Source of the DNA: Amborella trichopoda
Taxonomy: Eukaryota; Streptophyta; Magnoliopsida; Amborellales; Amborellaceae
Direction: 5' to 3'
NCBI RefSeq assembly: GCF_000471905.2
Contig: NW_006498549.1
Span: 1,400,981 to 1,464,980, forward strand
DNA: 64,000 nucleotides
Shown here: positions 47,940 through 59,490 of the stretch, one piece after another
Layout: every line of letters begins with the position of its first letter
How positions within the stretch are numbered: the stretch's first letter is position 1
Position numbers and translations under genes: made by a program
The notes under the pieces: generated by a model
Told to the model about the DNA's origin: nothing
Database searches by the model: none
The model's input: only the letters and a program-made list of their open reading frames with translations

Positions 47940-48330
47940 TCCATCCCCAGCACTAGGTGGGGCTTTCCCTTTCTTCTTCTTTCACCCCAGCATCAAGTGA
48001 GGTTTTCTCTCTCTTCTTCTTCTTCCATCCCCAACGCTAAGTGGGTTTTTCCCTCTCTTCTTCTTCTTTCACCTAAATGTCAGGTGGAGTTTTCTCTCTC
48101 TTCTTCTTCTTTCATCCCTAGCATCGAGTGGGGTTTTCCCTCTCTTCTTCTTCTTTCATGCCCAGTGTCGGTTGGTTCTCCTATCTTTCATCCCTAGCAT
48201 GGAGTGGGATTTTCCCTCTCTTCTTCTTCTTTCATCTCCATCATCGAGTGGGATTTTCCCTCTCTTCTTCTTCTTTCATCCTCACCATCGGGTGGGGTTT
48301 TCCCTTTCTTCTTCTTCTTTCACCCCCAGC
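47940..48330 (+). repeat. 47-bp tandem repeat block in the LTR
   Basis: About eight units of the type ccccagcatcgagtggggtt followed by ttccctctcttcttcttctttcat. It is absent from the other LTRs in this form, so it is a copy-specific expansion just upstream of the older hairpin block. Confidence 0.9.
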
Positions 48331-48700
48331 GTCGGTTGAATTTCTCCCTCCTCTCTTCCCTAATAGTCAGTGAGCCCCAACGTCGGTTGAATTTCTCTCT
48401 CCTCTCTTCCCTAACAGTCGTTGAGCCCCAGTGCCGATTGAATTTCGCTCTCCTCTCTTTCCTAACAGCTGGCGAACCTTTACACTGGTTGGATTTCTCT
48501 CTCCTCTCTTGTCACAGTTGGTGAAGCTTAGCACCAACTTGATCTCTCTTCCTTGCTTCACTCCAATCGCAACCGATGCAAGCCTATCGTCGGTTGGTTC
48601 TCTCCCTCTCTTCTCTTCTGACAGTTGATGAAGTTTAGCACCTACTGTCTTTTCTCTCTCTCCTCTTTTGAAATAGTTAGCAATGTCCAGCATCGACTGC
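48330..48700 (+). repeat. Hairpin minisatellite array in the 5' LTR
   Basis: About seven units. A perfect 7-bp stem joins CAACCGA (48570-48576) to TCGGTTG (48590-48596). The same hairpin in the LTR fragment at 18426-20037 has CAACCGG pairing with CCGGTTG, so both arms changed together. Confidence 0.85.
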
Positions 48701-49469
48701 ATCTTCCTTCCTTCCCTATTTAGTCCTCTTGTCTTCCCCCCCCCCCCGTCTATTTGTTCCCTTCTTCTCTTACTTCATCCTTTCCCTCATGACAATCACT
48801 CCGCTATCCTTTCGTTCGACGAAGAGGGATTGAGGTTAGCCTCTCATGGAAGTCCTATCCTCTAGCTGTAATGTTGTTGTGCTAGGATTGCTTAGCCCGT
48901 TTTATTGTCACGACAGACTAACCATCGTGCTTAGCTAGTTGGTATTGGTAATGACGTCTAGTAGTAATCTCGTGAGCCGATCTTGGTACCGAGCCCATTT
49001 TACTACCATGTCAAGCGAAATACTCGTAAGCTTGATCCTCTTGCTCAGTCGAACTCTTCTCTCCCCCGTCTTTCTTCCTTTCTTCTTTTTTGAATGTGCC
49101 TGCTTGTGTATGTTCACCAAAGAGGAAAAGGGTGAGGTCTAACCCACCCGTCTTACAACCTTTGCCATATATGTGTGTAATTGAAGAAAATAAGAAGAAT
49201 ACAAGCAAAGGCAGGCGATTCCGAACCAGTTTCATCATTGGGGGGCTTTCTTCCTGATCTAAGAGGGTGCCCACATGAGCCAGCCCGAGTAAGTCCCGAA
49301 CCCACCTTTAAAATTCCTCTCTCATCAGTTGGTAACACATGCGCCCGTTCTCGAACGAGGTTCCCGAGAGAGTGATCTAAAAAATGTCTCGGGTCTTCCC
49401 TCGAAACCCAAGATGCGTGCCGCCCGATCATCTAGATCCGGAGGGCGAGATCGAGGTACCTAACCAACT

Positions 49470-49488
49470 TGGCAACTTCACTGGGGAC
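49470..49488 (+). other. Primer-binding site, probably tRNA-Arg type
   Basis: TGGCAACTTCACTGGGGAC lies three bases after the LTR end. It resembles the TGGCGACTC...GGGGAC sites of Ogre/Tat elements, which are known to prime with tRNA-Arg. The tRNA identity is inferred from family knowledge and was not tested against a tRNA set. Confidence 0.65.
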
Positions 49489-49729
49489 TTACTACCCCTT
49501 AGTCGGATCGTTCTTGTTTAGCTAATTTCTTCTTTTATTTTCTACTTTCATTATCTTTTCACATTTACTTATGGCTATTGAGATTTGTAACCCATTTATT
49601 CGGATTAGGGATTTTCTTATCCATGTACTCAAGAGTGTCTTCAGGGAACAAGTTCCTTCGACTTCATTCCTGACCATCCTTTTGAGCAAAGACCCCATGT
49701 CTAGCTCCCAGGTCTTAACCTGAACTGGT

Positions 49730-50293
49730 GTGAGGGACTTGAAGGTCCCTCACTCCCCATCACTTCGCTCTGGTGGAAACTCCACCAAGGGGCCTTGCAT
49801 GAGCGGCACTTATGTTACCCGACACAGCATGCACCCAGCCACCGGCAAGTCACTTGCCAGTCGTGTTCCTGAGGTATGCCAGAAGGCTGCCTTATCTCTT
49901 TCTGTAAAAGGCAAGCAAGTTGTCATTGCTTCTGTGGGTCACCATAAGGCTACCCCCCACATTCCTACACCATTGGTCTCTATCCCTAGAGGCTCAACAC
50001 ATAGAGGTGGAAACACCACGATCTTCACCCCTCACACACACCACAAGGCTCGTGAGTCACCCACTCGAGCCACGCCTTGGGGCAACCTTTCTGTTACCTC
50101 GGGTCCGTGTCCAAGATCGAACCTTCCAAGGCCAGGTCCTGCGCACGCTACTCATATGTATCTCACTGCTCGGGGTGACATCGTTATTGCGCCAACTCGA
50201 GTACACAGGAGAAGACCTCCTTGTCCTCCTACGATGAGCGCACCCCATAAGGGGCAAGCCAGCACCCGTTCTCTTACAAACACCTACTCGTAG
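49730..50293 (+). pseudogene. Unassigned open frame in the element leader
   Basis: A 187-codon frame rich in Ser, Thr, Pro, Arg and His (for example TPHTHHKARESPTRATPWGN) with no recognised domain. Tat/Ogre elements often carry an extra ORF ahead of gag. This could be a worn version or only a by-product of composition. It lies between the primer-binding site and gag. Confidence 0.35.
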
Positions 50294-50874
50294 TTCTCGG
50301 CCTCCTAAGGTCAGATCACCTGCACTAGCCTGGGTGGATGACCAGATCCCCCGAGATCCTTCTTCAAAGGGTGCACACGCGTCGCCATCTCAGGCATCCC
50401 CTCACCCTTAACTCATGCCTCCTCATGAGTCAACCCTGCTCCTGCCTACTCCTTCTTCATCGAGCAAGCACCTTCATCCTTGGTACTCGAAGCTTTTCCC
50501 CTAGACTACCATCCTGAACTAGCCCCATCACTTAGGTCGTGTCTCTAGAGCTCATAAGAAATTTTGGGGCATGGACCTCATGGAAAATCGAGTCCTTCAT
50601 CCTCCCCGGCCCAAGATGACTCCAGTTCCTGGCCCTCATCCATTACCCCACTTGATGGAGACAGCCATCTCCTGTGCGAGAATAGCTGACCAGCCGTGAC
50701 CTAGATTGCAGTTTTGACGCGAGGTCTATCAAAACCTCAAAGCTAAACACGATAGAGGTCTACAAATTTTGATTAGGGAAGATACCAAAGCTGTTGAAAC
50801 AGGCAATTTTGACGACCCTCTTTGCCTGAATCCCTTCTACCCTCTTCAGATGATAACGCCTGAAGAAGAGCTCC

Positions 50875-53620
50875 TTGAGCCCTGTGCTGTGGTTACTGTC
50901 GCATAAGAAGACCTGGCCACTCAGCAACCACATTCCCGAGACCCTCGAGAACCAGTCTGAACATGATCCGTGTACAAGAGTCGAGTTCCCCTACTGTCTG
51001 ACTCGTCAAGCTTGCAAGCCTTCAGCTGCCACTAATGTTGACCTCCCTAGAGAAACAGTCAACATAATGATCGTAAACGAGCCTGGTGGTATGCAGCAGG
51101 ATCGTATGAACAATTTTGATGATATGGTGAAGGCGATGATGGAAAAGATCGATCGTATTGACGTTGCACGCCAGTCGGTTAATCTTGAGGTCAATTCCCA
51201 TCATTCTGATGATGCACCTCCACGGCAGCCCCCTTTGTCTACCTCACAGGACAATTATGTCCCTCATCCGGTCTCTCAGTCAGATATTGACGCTATGGTC
51301 ACCCATAGCCTAAAGAACAGAAAAATTCTAAGGATACAAGGTACGACGCCTTATCAAAGACCATACCCCTCCTATATTGATCAGGTCTCGTTCCCCTCAA
51401 ACTGTAAGAAGGGAAGTTTCCCTTATTCAATGGAACCACCTCCCAGAACTAGCATATTGCCCACTTCCGGGGGGAATGTCGGCGGCTGACGAAAGACTTC
51501 TTCTTCGACAATTCATTGAGACCCTCAATGGCCAGGTATTCCAATGGTATGCCCAACTTCCTCCAAACTCGGTGCATACATGGGAGGAGAAGGAGAAATT
51601 GTTCTATCAATGCTTCTATGAGGTCGAGAGAGAGGTTTAAACAACTTCTCACCCTAAATCAAGAACCTGATGAGCTCGAGGATCAGTTCATATCAAGATG
51701 GAGAAACTTGGCCTCCCACCACCCTAATCCTATGCTTGAGAAGGAAGCAGTCCAATGTTGCATGCGAAACATGTGATATGAAATCACTCTACATGCCGAG
51801 GCCTCTAATATGACCTCCATGTCAGAGCTGATCTCTAAATCAGTTCGCATAGAGAGTTTATCATGCCATCATGGTAGGACACGACAACCATTTGCAAGTT
51901 CAGCAAACAACCAGGGCAATGGTAGCTCTTGAAATAACACACAGGGCAGCCAACAGAAAGGGGGAATTAGTGCAGCCGTCATGTTCAATGATTCAAACGA
52001 AGGCTCCCTCCTAAGCTTTGGACCTCTCTAAAGAGGTAAACACGGCGAAGATAACGGCCCAGACTGGCAAGCAGCAACAGTCGTACAATCGGGTACTTCC
52101 ACCAATCAACTTTGATCAGAGTGATTATTTCACCAGGCATAAGAACAAGGTCCATCCCTTCAAGAAGGAATGGGTCCCTGCGCTATTCCATTTATTATTG
52201 GAACAGAATATGATTCAGCTTCCAGAAACTAGGTTCCCTGAGCAATCTGGCCTTGACACTCAGGCGAATTATTGTGCCTACCATCAGAGGATCAATCATC
52301 CCACTAATGACTGCTACATGATGAAGGATATTATTGAGGCCCTGATTCTGAAAGGTCAGATAAAACTTGAAGATTTAAAGAAGGCCTTTGGGGCAGCTGA
52401 GGCCTCCCATGTCGTAACCATTCAAGAGGAAGACGAAATGCTTGGTATCCTCCATGCTTTCTTCATTATAATGCTTCAGGAAGGCATAATCACACTGAAC
52501 CAAGAAAGGCAACCCCGCCGCCTTGCTAAGGGGACTGAAGATCGTTGGTTCCCATTCCATCAGATAAGAGGTCATTATTTGTCAGAATGCACAAGTTTCC
52601 TTGATATATTCACAGAGAAGATATGGGAGTGTCAAGAGTTTTACAATCTCCCCATAACTGATCCCCAAATCACTTCTCCAACGGGGCAAGAAGGTCTCAC
52701 AAACCAGCACCTTCCTATCAGTGACTCAGACTCTACGGAACCCTCAAATTCCCAGCCATGGATAACCTACCATGGCTGAAGCAAACTCAAGTCCTTAAGA
52801 TGTGGAGCGGTTCTCCATGCTAGAGCAGTTTACCACCCCAGAGAGACGAATCAGACATCACTTCAAAAAATCGGAAAGACAAGGGTACTAAGGGCTTCTC
52901 GCCGAAGAAACAAGACCGCTCAATCCATAATCGAGCAGGAATTTCTCAGGCCCCTTCCCCCGTTACCAACTTTGCTAGACTTCATCCCTAGCACAATCCT
53001 TTTTCCTTCTTCATCCTGTCAAGAAGATGCTCTCATCTCATCTCCCACTCAGCAAACATCCGGTGAGGGTGACGATGTTAAAAGTACTCCCCAGCAGTCT
53101 AAGCAAGGGAAAGACCTAAATGACCCCCTACAACTGTCCAGCTCTGGCGATGACGTAAAAAGCTTCTCAGATCGGTCTAATGAGGGGAACGACCTTAAAA
53201 CTGCCCCACCTTCTAACCCTACTCCTCCTTCTTCTCTAGCTTCTCATTCTTCCTCATTTATGTCTCTTGTAGCTACAACCTTGATATGTCCTGACTTCGA
53301 GTCTCTCGAAGAGAACTTGAGGAATCAAACATAACAAAGATGCAACGGAAACGATTGCGAAAGACCCTGGTGCAGGCAACAGGATTCTCAACAATTGCTG
53401 ATGCCCTGGCAGCTAAAGCTTAAGGCAGAGCCACCTACCATAAAGAAGCGCAAGAAGTCAAAGCCAAAGAAACCCCAGCCTGACTTTGAGCAGAGATTGA
53501 GAGAGTCAAGGGGCCAAAGCTTCTATTCTCAGGGAGCTTTCCACATGGTGCAAATCTCTGAAACAATGCCCACCACGGGGAAGATAAACCTCAGATCGGG
53601 AAATATGTTGCAGCCTCCAT
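50875..53620 (+). pseudogene. gag (Tat-lineage fossil)
   Basis: The capsid-like retrotrans_gag part is at about 51400-51780, with FIETLNGQVFQWYAQLPPNS, TWEEKEKLFYQ and a region equal to DQFISRWRNLA. The C-terminal part (52018-52779) has KEWVPALFHLLLEQNMIQLP and a Cys/His cluster (CAYHQ, then NHPTNDCY, then KDIIEALILKGQI), as in Tat-lineage gag. A Ser/Pro-rich spacer follows to about 53620. The order is normal, followed by protease. Some interruptions are present. Confidence 0.85.
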
Positions 53621-53766
53621 AGCAGAAGTTGGGCACCTTGAAGTTTCCTAGTTCGCCACTGCCCCCTAATCTAAATATTAGTCTGCCTATCCTATAGCTC
53701 CTTAGGCTCCTTCCTAATCCCAGTACTCTAAACAATTCACCTATTCAACAATTCCCCAGGAGCCCT

Positions 53767-54530
53767 TTGATGTCATGCACTCAGTCTCTTTCAAATCCTC
53801 AAACCTCTGTTACTCAAACTAAGCCCGCTATGAAACCAAGGCAGCCAGCCGGCCAAAATAAACCCTCTTTACCCAAATCTGTTCCTCAACCCAATATACT
53901 CATAAAATCAGTGGCAGGACTAGGAACACAATGCCTTGATCAAGAAAAGGTTGAATATGATGTGATAGGAGTTCTACGGAAGCTTCCATCCCTTTTTAGT
54001 GTCTACAATGCCCTTATGCTCTCAAAGGATTACCGGATGGCTTTGGTTCAAGCACTCTCTAACACAAAAGTGTACGAGACAAAAGTAGAACCTATTGAGG
54101 TAGGCCTGGCAATTCTACAAGGATGTATTCCAATCACCTTTTAAGAAGACGATCTACATCTAGGTGAAAAGTTTCATAATCGCCCTCTCTTTGTTGCCGA
54201 CGAATTACATACGTGCCCCATCAACCGAATCATGTTAGATGGAGGGTCTGCAGTCAACCTCATTCCAAGAAGGATCCTTACTCGATTGGGGTTGGGGTCT
54301 GAAGATATTACCCCGACCCACGTCACAGTTCAGGGGTTCAATCAATCAAGAGAGAAGTCGACCAGTACGATATGCCTTCTTTTTAAGATCGACGAGTTGA
54401 ACGATTGCGCCCAGTTTCATGTAATCAACACCGACACGTCGTACAATATTCTGCTCGGTCGGCCATGGATCCATGATCAGGGGGTGGTTCCATCGACATC
54501 GCACCAATGTTTCAAATATAGCTGAGACGG
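53767..54530 (+). pseudogene. Protease (Tat-lineage fossil)
   Basis: An N-terminal lead-in (VEYDVIGVLRKLPSLFSVYN, then MLSKDYRMALVQAL) precedes the aspartic protease core with CPINRIMLDGGSAVNLIP, VQGFNQSREK and FHVINTDTSYNILLGRPWIH. These are diagnostic of Tat/Ogre protease. Family knowledge places RT next, but the following segment runs only as far as the pre-RT region. Confidence 0.88.
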
Positions 54531-54570
54531 GAGACAGCATATTGTCTATGCTGACAAAAGACCATTCCCT

Positions 54571-55480
54571 ATGGCCGAAACTCACTATGCAGATGCAAAA
54601 TATTACTTCACAGATTTGGCCTCGCCCCAGGAGCCAAACGATGGGGGTCACAAGTTTACAATCAAGACAGCATCTTCTCCCCATGAAGATGTTGAAGATA
54701 TTGGGAGAACACTGATAGACATGTTCAAAAAGGAAGGAAGGCATGGCAGAACTTTACCCCTAACCACCCTTCATTTTAACATCCCAACCATCGTTCCTCA
54801 AGAAATTCCTTCTTTCCTTGAAGAAGAATCTTTGCCCTCTGTCCCCAGTTCTACGCCACCTCAACTTGCAGATGATCCAGAGGTCACCCCCGAGATTGAA
54901 CAAGGCTTGAGGATAGAATTTATGGCTCTAAGGATCACATATACCTCAGACCATCAGAGAGTCCTGCATATCCCCATTGTGCTCTTAAGAGCCAAAGCAG
55001 TGCAACAACCGCCACGAAAAGTTTTTCAAAATCATGTTCCTATAATTATAGAGGATTCTTCTCAGATTGGTGACCAGCTGAAAGTTTTACTTTTCCCCGA
55101 CCTCTCAAGAGGAGAGCAGTCCGATAGAGAACAACTTTCTTCCCCTCAGGGGTAAGATCCCTTAGCAAACCTAAGAACAGAAGTTCGCAGTCTCCAGAGT
55201 CAGCTGGAGGTCATGTGTATCGCTTCAAAGCATCTCATGGAGTTCATGCCAAAGGCTAAAAGCTATGATGAACTTGAAGTAAATGCACCACTAATAGAGG
55301 CCGAAGCCCCTCCTGACTAGACTATCTATAGCAACCAGGCTCACCAAATCATGAGGAAAATTGACTATGAGCCCTTGGCCAATCAGACATTGAAAGGAGA
55401 AAAAGCAACGACTCCCTATTTCGAAGCTATCCAAGCTGCGGCATCCCACTATGGGGCTAAACAAGGCCTAGGGTATTAGT
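54571..55480 (+). pseudogene. Segment between protease and RT (Tat-lineage fossil)
   Basis: Starts with AETHYADAKYYF, the usual continuation after the Tat protease. It then becomes a Pro/Ser/Glu-rich linker with no catalytic motif, and ends in a stretch with NQAHQIMRKIDYEPLANQTL. No YxDD or other RT motif follows. The antisense unit begins right after. Confidence 0.7.
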
Positions 55481-55639
55481 CTCTTGAGACAATGAAAGTG
55501 TCAAGAGGCATTCAAAAGAATCACATGAAGCGCAGCAAAAGTAAAGAGAGAATGAAATACTGCATTAAATTCGATCAAAAAGAGAAGCTCTTTATTCATC
55601 AGTCAAAACTTTTACAGATACTAAAAAAAGGGGGAATGA

Positions 55640-58600
55640 CATGCTCAAAGATGATCAATCATCTTATTGATCTCTGCGTTGCATGCTTCAGGAGAAGTCT
55701 CGGTGCCTTGAACACATGCCTTCAGCTCTGCCACTGTTTGAGTCACCTCTGTCATCACCACAGTTTCCAACTCAATTGTGCCATCGAGTTCAGACAAATC
55801 TGCAACCAAAGAGGTCTCCATGGCCTTCCTTTGAGCCATCTCCGCCTCGAGACTTGTGAATTCTTCTTTCAGTATTCGCATTGCCTCTCTGACTTCGATC
55901 ATTCTCTTGAAGCTCCCTTGTGCCTCTCTCTTGAGGTCTTGCTGGCGCCCAGTTTTCAAGGCTTTCTTCCCAATACAAGCATCTATCTTCTCGCGACTGC
56001 GCAAGATCAACTCTTCCAAGGAGGCTACCCTTATGGTTTCTTCCTCATGATGCAACACTCCCAACCACCAGCTCTCTAACTCGTTTAGAGTTGCATCGAA
56101 ATGGGAAAGCACTTCGGGCATCATCCCAACCGCAGTAGTCCTAGCAAACTCCCTCAGCCTGGCAAAACCTTCTCCCAACTCATTGAAAGGCAGCTCCCTT
56201 AAGCCCTGAAGGCCTGCTCTAAACATGCCTTCAATCATGCTAGAAACACCACCGAAAGCAGGTCTAGACGGTGCTACTGAGGACACCACTACTGAAGAAA
56301 CCTCGACCTCAGGGGCCGGGCTTGTTGAAGTGATAGCCATCTAAACCACTGGATCCTCTAAAACAAGGACAAAACCTAGAGCTTCTTGCCCTTCAGGATG
56401 ATAGACAGTCCCGGCCTCAACCTGCACGGGCTCTTAGAAATCAGCCTCGTTATCCCGATCGTCTCTTATGGGGACCTCTACTTCTGCCCCAACAGGCTAT
56501 AGGGGAACCTGTTCCCCTTACTCTTCATCCTCCTGAATTGTCACCTCAGCATCACCAAGTTCAGTAATTTCCTCTTCTCTTTGGCCTTCGTCAGACGACT
56601 CATCCCGGCTTCCTCCATTCGGCCTTCACCTTCAACAGCTAGAACCTCGGCCACAAAGAGCTCAATCCCCTTATCTTCATGACTATGGACTAGGGGAACA
56701 ACAACCTATTGGTTCTTCGGCACGTCACCAACTTCGGGCTCTTCTCCTTGAGTCATATCTCCTACCTCGGTTGGGGCACTAAAATCCTCATGCATGGAGG
56801 CTACATCAACATCAAAACCCCTCTCCGGGGGGGAGTGCTTCGAGGTTGTCATCCTCGTCAATCTTCATCCAAGTCACCTCTAACTCAAGAACTACCCCTG
56901 GACTCAAAGGTGCCTCCCTAAGATCCGGAGTCACCTCTAAGTTAGAAACAATGTCAGTAGACTCAGAGCGGCCAGAGTCGTCTGCCTCAGTTTCTGAAGA
57001 AAAAGAAAAAATTTCAGAAGGAACAGAAGATGGTCCAGAGAGCACTTGAGTCGTCTGCCTCAGTTTCTAAAGAAAAAGAAAAAATTTCAGCAGGAATAGA
57101 AGATGATCCAGAGAGCACCGGGGGTGATACTGGAAGAATTCCTAAAAAAATAAATCAGAAGAGGAAGGACTACCTCCTTGTTCTGACATTATGGGAAGAT
57201 TGTCGCTCTTGTGTCTCCGAGTACACCCATTAGCTGAAGATGGTGCACGAGTTTCGGCAGCAGTAGGGCACTTTATTTTCTTTTCCCCTACTGCACTAGG
57301 AGCTATCGCCTCAAATCCACCTCGTTGAGAAGGCCCTCCAACCAATTTGTTGTGGGGACAGCACTCGATTAGGGCATTCAAGTCCTATGATGGACGCTTC
57401 TCATAACCAGGGATTGTCGCCCCTCATCACATTCCAAGATCGAGCTAAGATTATCAAAGAAGCTCCCAGTCCTCATCTTCATTGCGAGAAACTCTAGCGA
57501 GGCCTCTTCAGCTGCTATCTCGCGTGGAAGCCCTAAAGCTCGCCAATTGGAGGGATAATCCAAGGTAAACACTGTGTCAGTAGCAGGGGCATCCGCCAGC
57601 CTCCTTTGCCTAGCATCCTGGCGCCAGTTACCATTCACCCCGTTTCAAAGATGATCCTTATCCTAATAACCCTTACTGATGATTCTCCACCCGTTCACAT
57701 ATGCCTTGGTTGTTTGAACTCTCCTACCAAAGTGTGGTAGTACATATTTTGCTGGTCTCTATCATTTCAAGACACATAGACCAAGCGATCCGTATGTGCT
57801 CCAGCAGCCAACACTCTCAAAAACTTCCAAAATCTTCAGCCTTCCCCTTATACACCTTACACCGGCACTTTTCGATGAATATTGAAAAGGGGCAGCCATG
57901 GTCAAGCCCGTGGTGACAGCTAAAGTGGTGGGGGAAATACCTCTCTAGCTAGGCCCTGTGAGGAGTCCGTTAAGGTAAGACTCCCCCTCTGATGCTCAGC
58001 ATGAACATGAATTCCTTAATTATTGTGAGAGCACCATCCAGTTCCTTCCCCAATTCATCAACAAAAGCATGGTCGGTGAAGCTCCCAATCGAAAAGGGGA
58101 CCCACCTCATGTTTAAGGAATCATTCCCAAATAAGCCCCAAGCCTCCCCCTGGGGTGTGAAATATAGCCATCTGGTTCACTATCCTCATCAAGAAGGGCC
58201 ACAATTTATTCCCTGAGCAGTGATGCTTGACATAAGTATCAGGGAAATAAGCCCCCAGACACCCATACACATAATGCATAGGAAATAGAGTTTTAAAATC
58301 TCTAGGAAAAGCTTCTCCTCCTACGACGACGTTCCCTCCCTCTTTGACCTTGTAGTCCTTTCCATGGGAGATGGCCCCCAAGCCATGGTATATATTGCAC
58401 AAGACTGACTAAGCAAGGGCATACTCATGCCCTCTGGCCATGTCACAGGCCACGTATAATACCCCTGGATGAATGTCGTCCCCCCAGCCAGGAAGCACAA
58501 AATTACACAAGAACAGGGCCAAGTAGGCAGCTAAGAAAACACAGTCATCACCAGTCTCGAGTTGATATATGGGAGGAGGCGTCTATTTTGCAACTGCCTT

Positions 58601-59490
58601 CCATTTCCCCTTCGGAGTACCCTGACCACCCTCAGGATAATCTATAAAAGAATTTCACCCATTCTGTAAAGGTGACCCTACCATTGGTACAACGGCCGAC
58701 TGGTAGGCATCAAAGATCTTTGGAAAACTGGTCGGTGACTCTTCATCTCCCAAGTTCGCACCACCAAAGATGACTAAGTTCAGGGGCACGAACTCATCAT
58801 ACATGGCCTCTATCATCGGGAGACCTCCAATAAAGTGAAGATCTAACCAAGAGATTCCCGCTTCTCCATGACCAAGAAGCCAAGTTGCTCACATGGCTCC
58901 ATTTCTCCAGCAATACCTTTACTGTATTGGAGCAACGGCCGTAGTAGCTGCTCGAACACTGGAGTGCTGCCAATAATGAAGCACGACAAGAGTGCTCTTG
59001 TACAATGTTAATACCTTGGTAGTCTAGTACGCATATCCCTTCAGGCATTGGTGCTCTTCCTGAATCCAGAGTGCTTTTGCTGACCACCTTAGTAATCCTT
59101 TAGCATCTACCATTCGCTTCCCTAAGGTAGGCAAGTTCTCCCGAGAAGCTATGCTCTGATGCATACAGTGAAGAAGTGCCATCCCTTCTTCAAAATAGAC
59201 GTTGCCATCATTGCCCTCCTGCACTTCAAAGCAAACGGGGTCAGTACGAAAGTGATGCTAAGAAGCCACTCTGGCTCGCAGACTGGCTGGGTCAACCAAA
59301 TGGGTTCACCCCTCAATAAGACCTCGCCTGTAAAATAACAAGTGTCAATTTCTCCTTCCCTTGGGAGCCTCTTCACATCAGGGATTTGATAAGAAGAGTT
59401 TGTAAAATCACAAGCGCCAATTTCTCCTCTCACACATGCCGTGAATCCTAGTCGTGACACCTCGAACTCAGTTGCCCCGACTGACAACCG
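55640..59490 (-). pseudogene. Antisense plant-mobile-domain-like gene inside the element
   Basis: Minus-strand parts in order: an N-terminal stretch (59487-59149, with EWLLSITFVLTPFALKCRR), a region with IYHGLGAISHG and FPMHYVYGCLGAYFPDTYVK (58402-58121), which matches the IYRGLNEIS...FP.HYVYGWL.AYF signature of transposon-borne plant mobile domain (PMD) proteins, a middle part with DYPSNWRALGLPRE (57638-57378), an acidic Ser/Glu-rich linker (57045-56812), and a long coiled coil (56340-55645, rich in Glu, Lys, Leu and Arg). PMD genes are known from Ty3/Gypsy elements, MULEs and host genes of the MAIL1 group. The + strand frame at 55492-56079 is a shadow of the coiled coil. It is broken at several points. 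Confidence 0.68.
55645..56340 (-). pseudogene. Coiled-coil C-terminal part of the antisense gene
   Basis: A 231-codon open stretch, the longest in this part of the window, with heptad-like Leu/Ala/Glu patterning (SLEELILRSREKIDACIGKK, RMIEVREAMRILKEEFTSLE). It begins MAITSTSPAPEVEV, but the N-terminal PMD-like part lies upstream on the same strand, so this Met is probably internal to the original gene. It may form a dimer or bind other proteins; nothing more specific can be said. Confidence 0.6.

Larger units (their letters stand above)
46340..49466 (+). repeat. Family-L 5' LTR of the large element
   Basis: 3127 bp, from TGTTTGAACGCATTTTTTAT to GGTACCTAACCA. It holds U3, the TATA box at 47631, a GA-rich then CT-rich leader near 47735-47880, two repeat blocks (47940-48330 and 48330-48700) and the 3' part with taagtcccgaacccacc near 49295. 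A poly-C run lies at 48736-48747. A primer-binding site follows directly, which identifies this copy as a 5' LTR. Confidence 0.88.

Noticed and set aside
18615-48700. CRISPR-like look of the repeat arrays (short palindromic repeats with spacers)
   Set aside because: Units are diverged over their whole length, spacers are low-complexity CT or GA, and the setting is a plant LTR. No cas-like gene is present.
49730-50293. Calling the leader frame a defined ORF1 protein of Ogre elements
   Set aside because: Position fits, but no motif could be matched, so it was left as unassigned with low confidence.
55492-56079. 195-codon plus-strand frame
   Set aside because: Most of it is the opposite-strand shadow of the antisense coiled-coil gene, which has the more protein-like composition.
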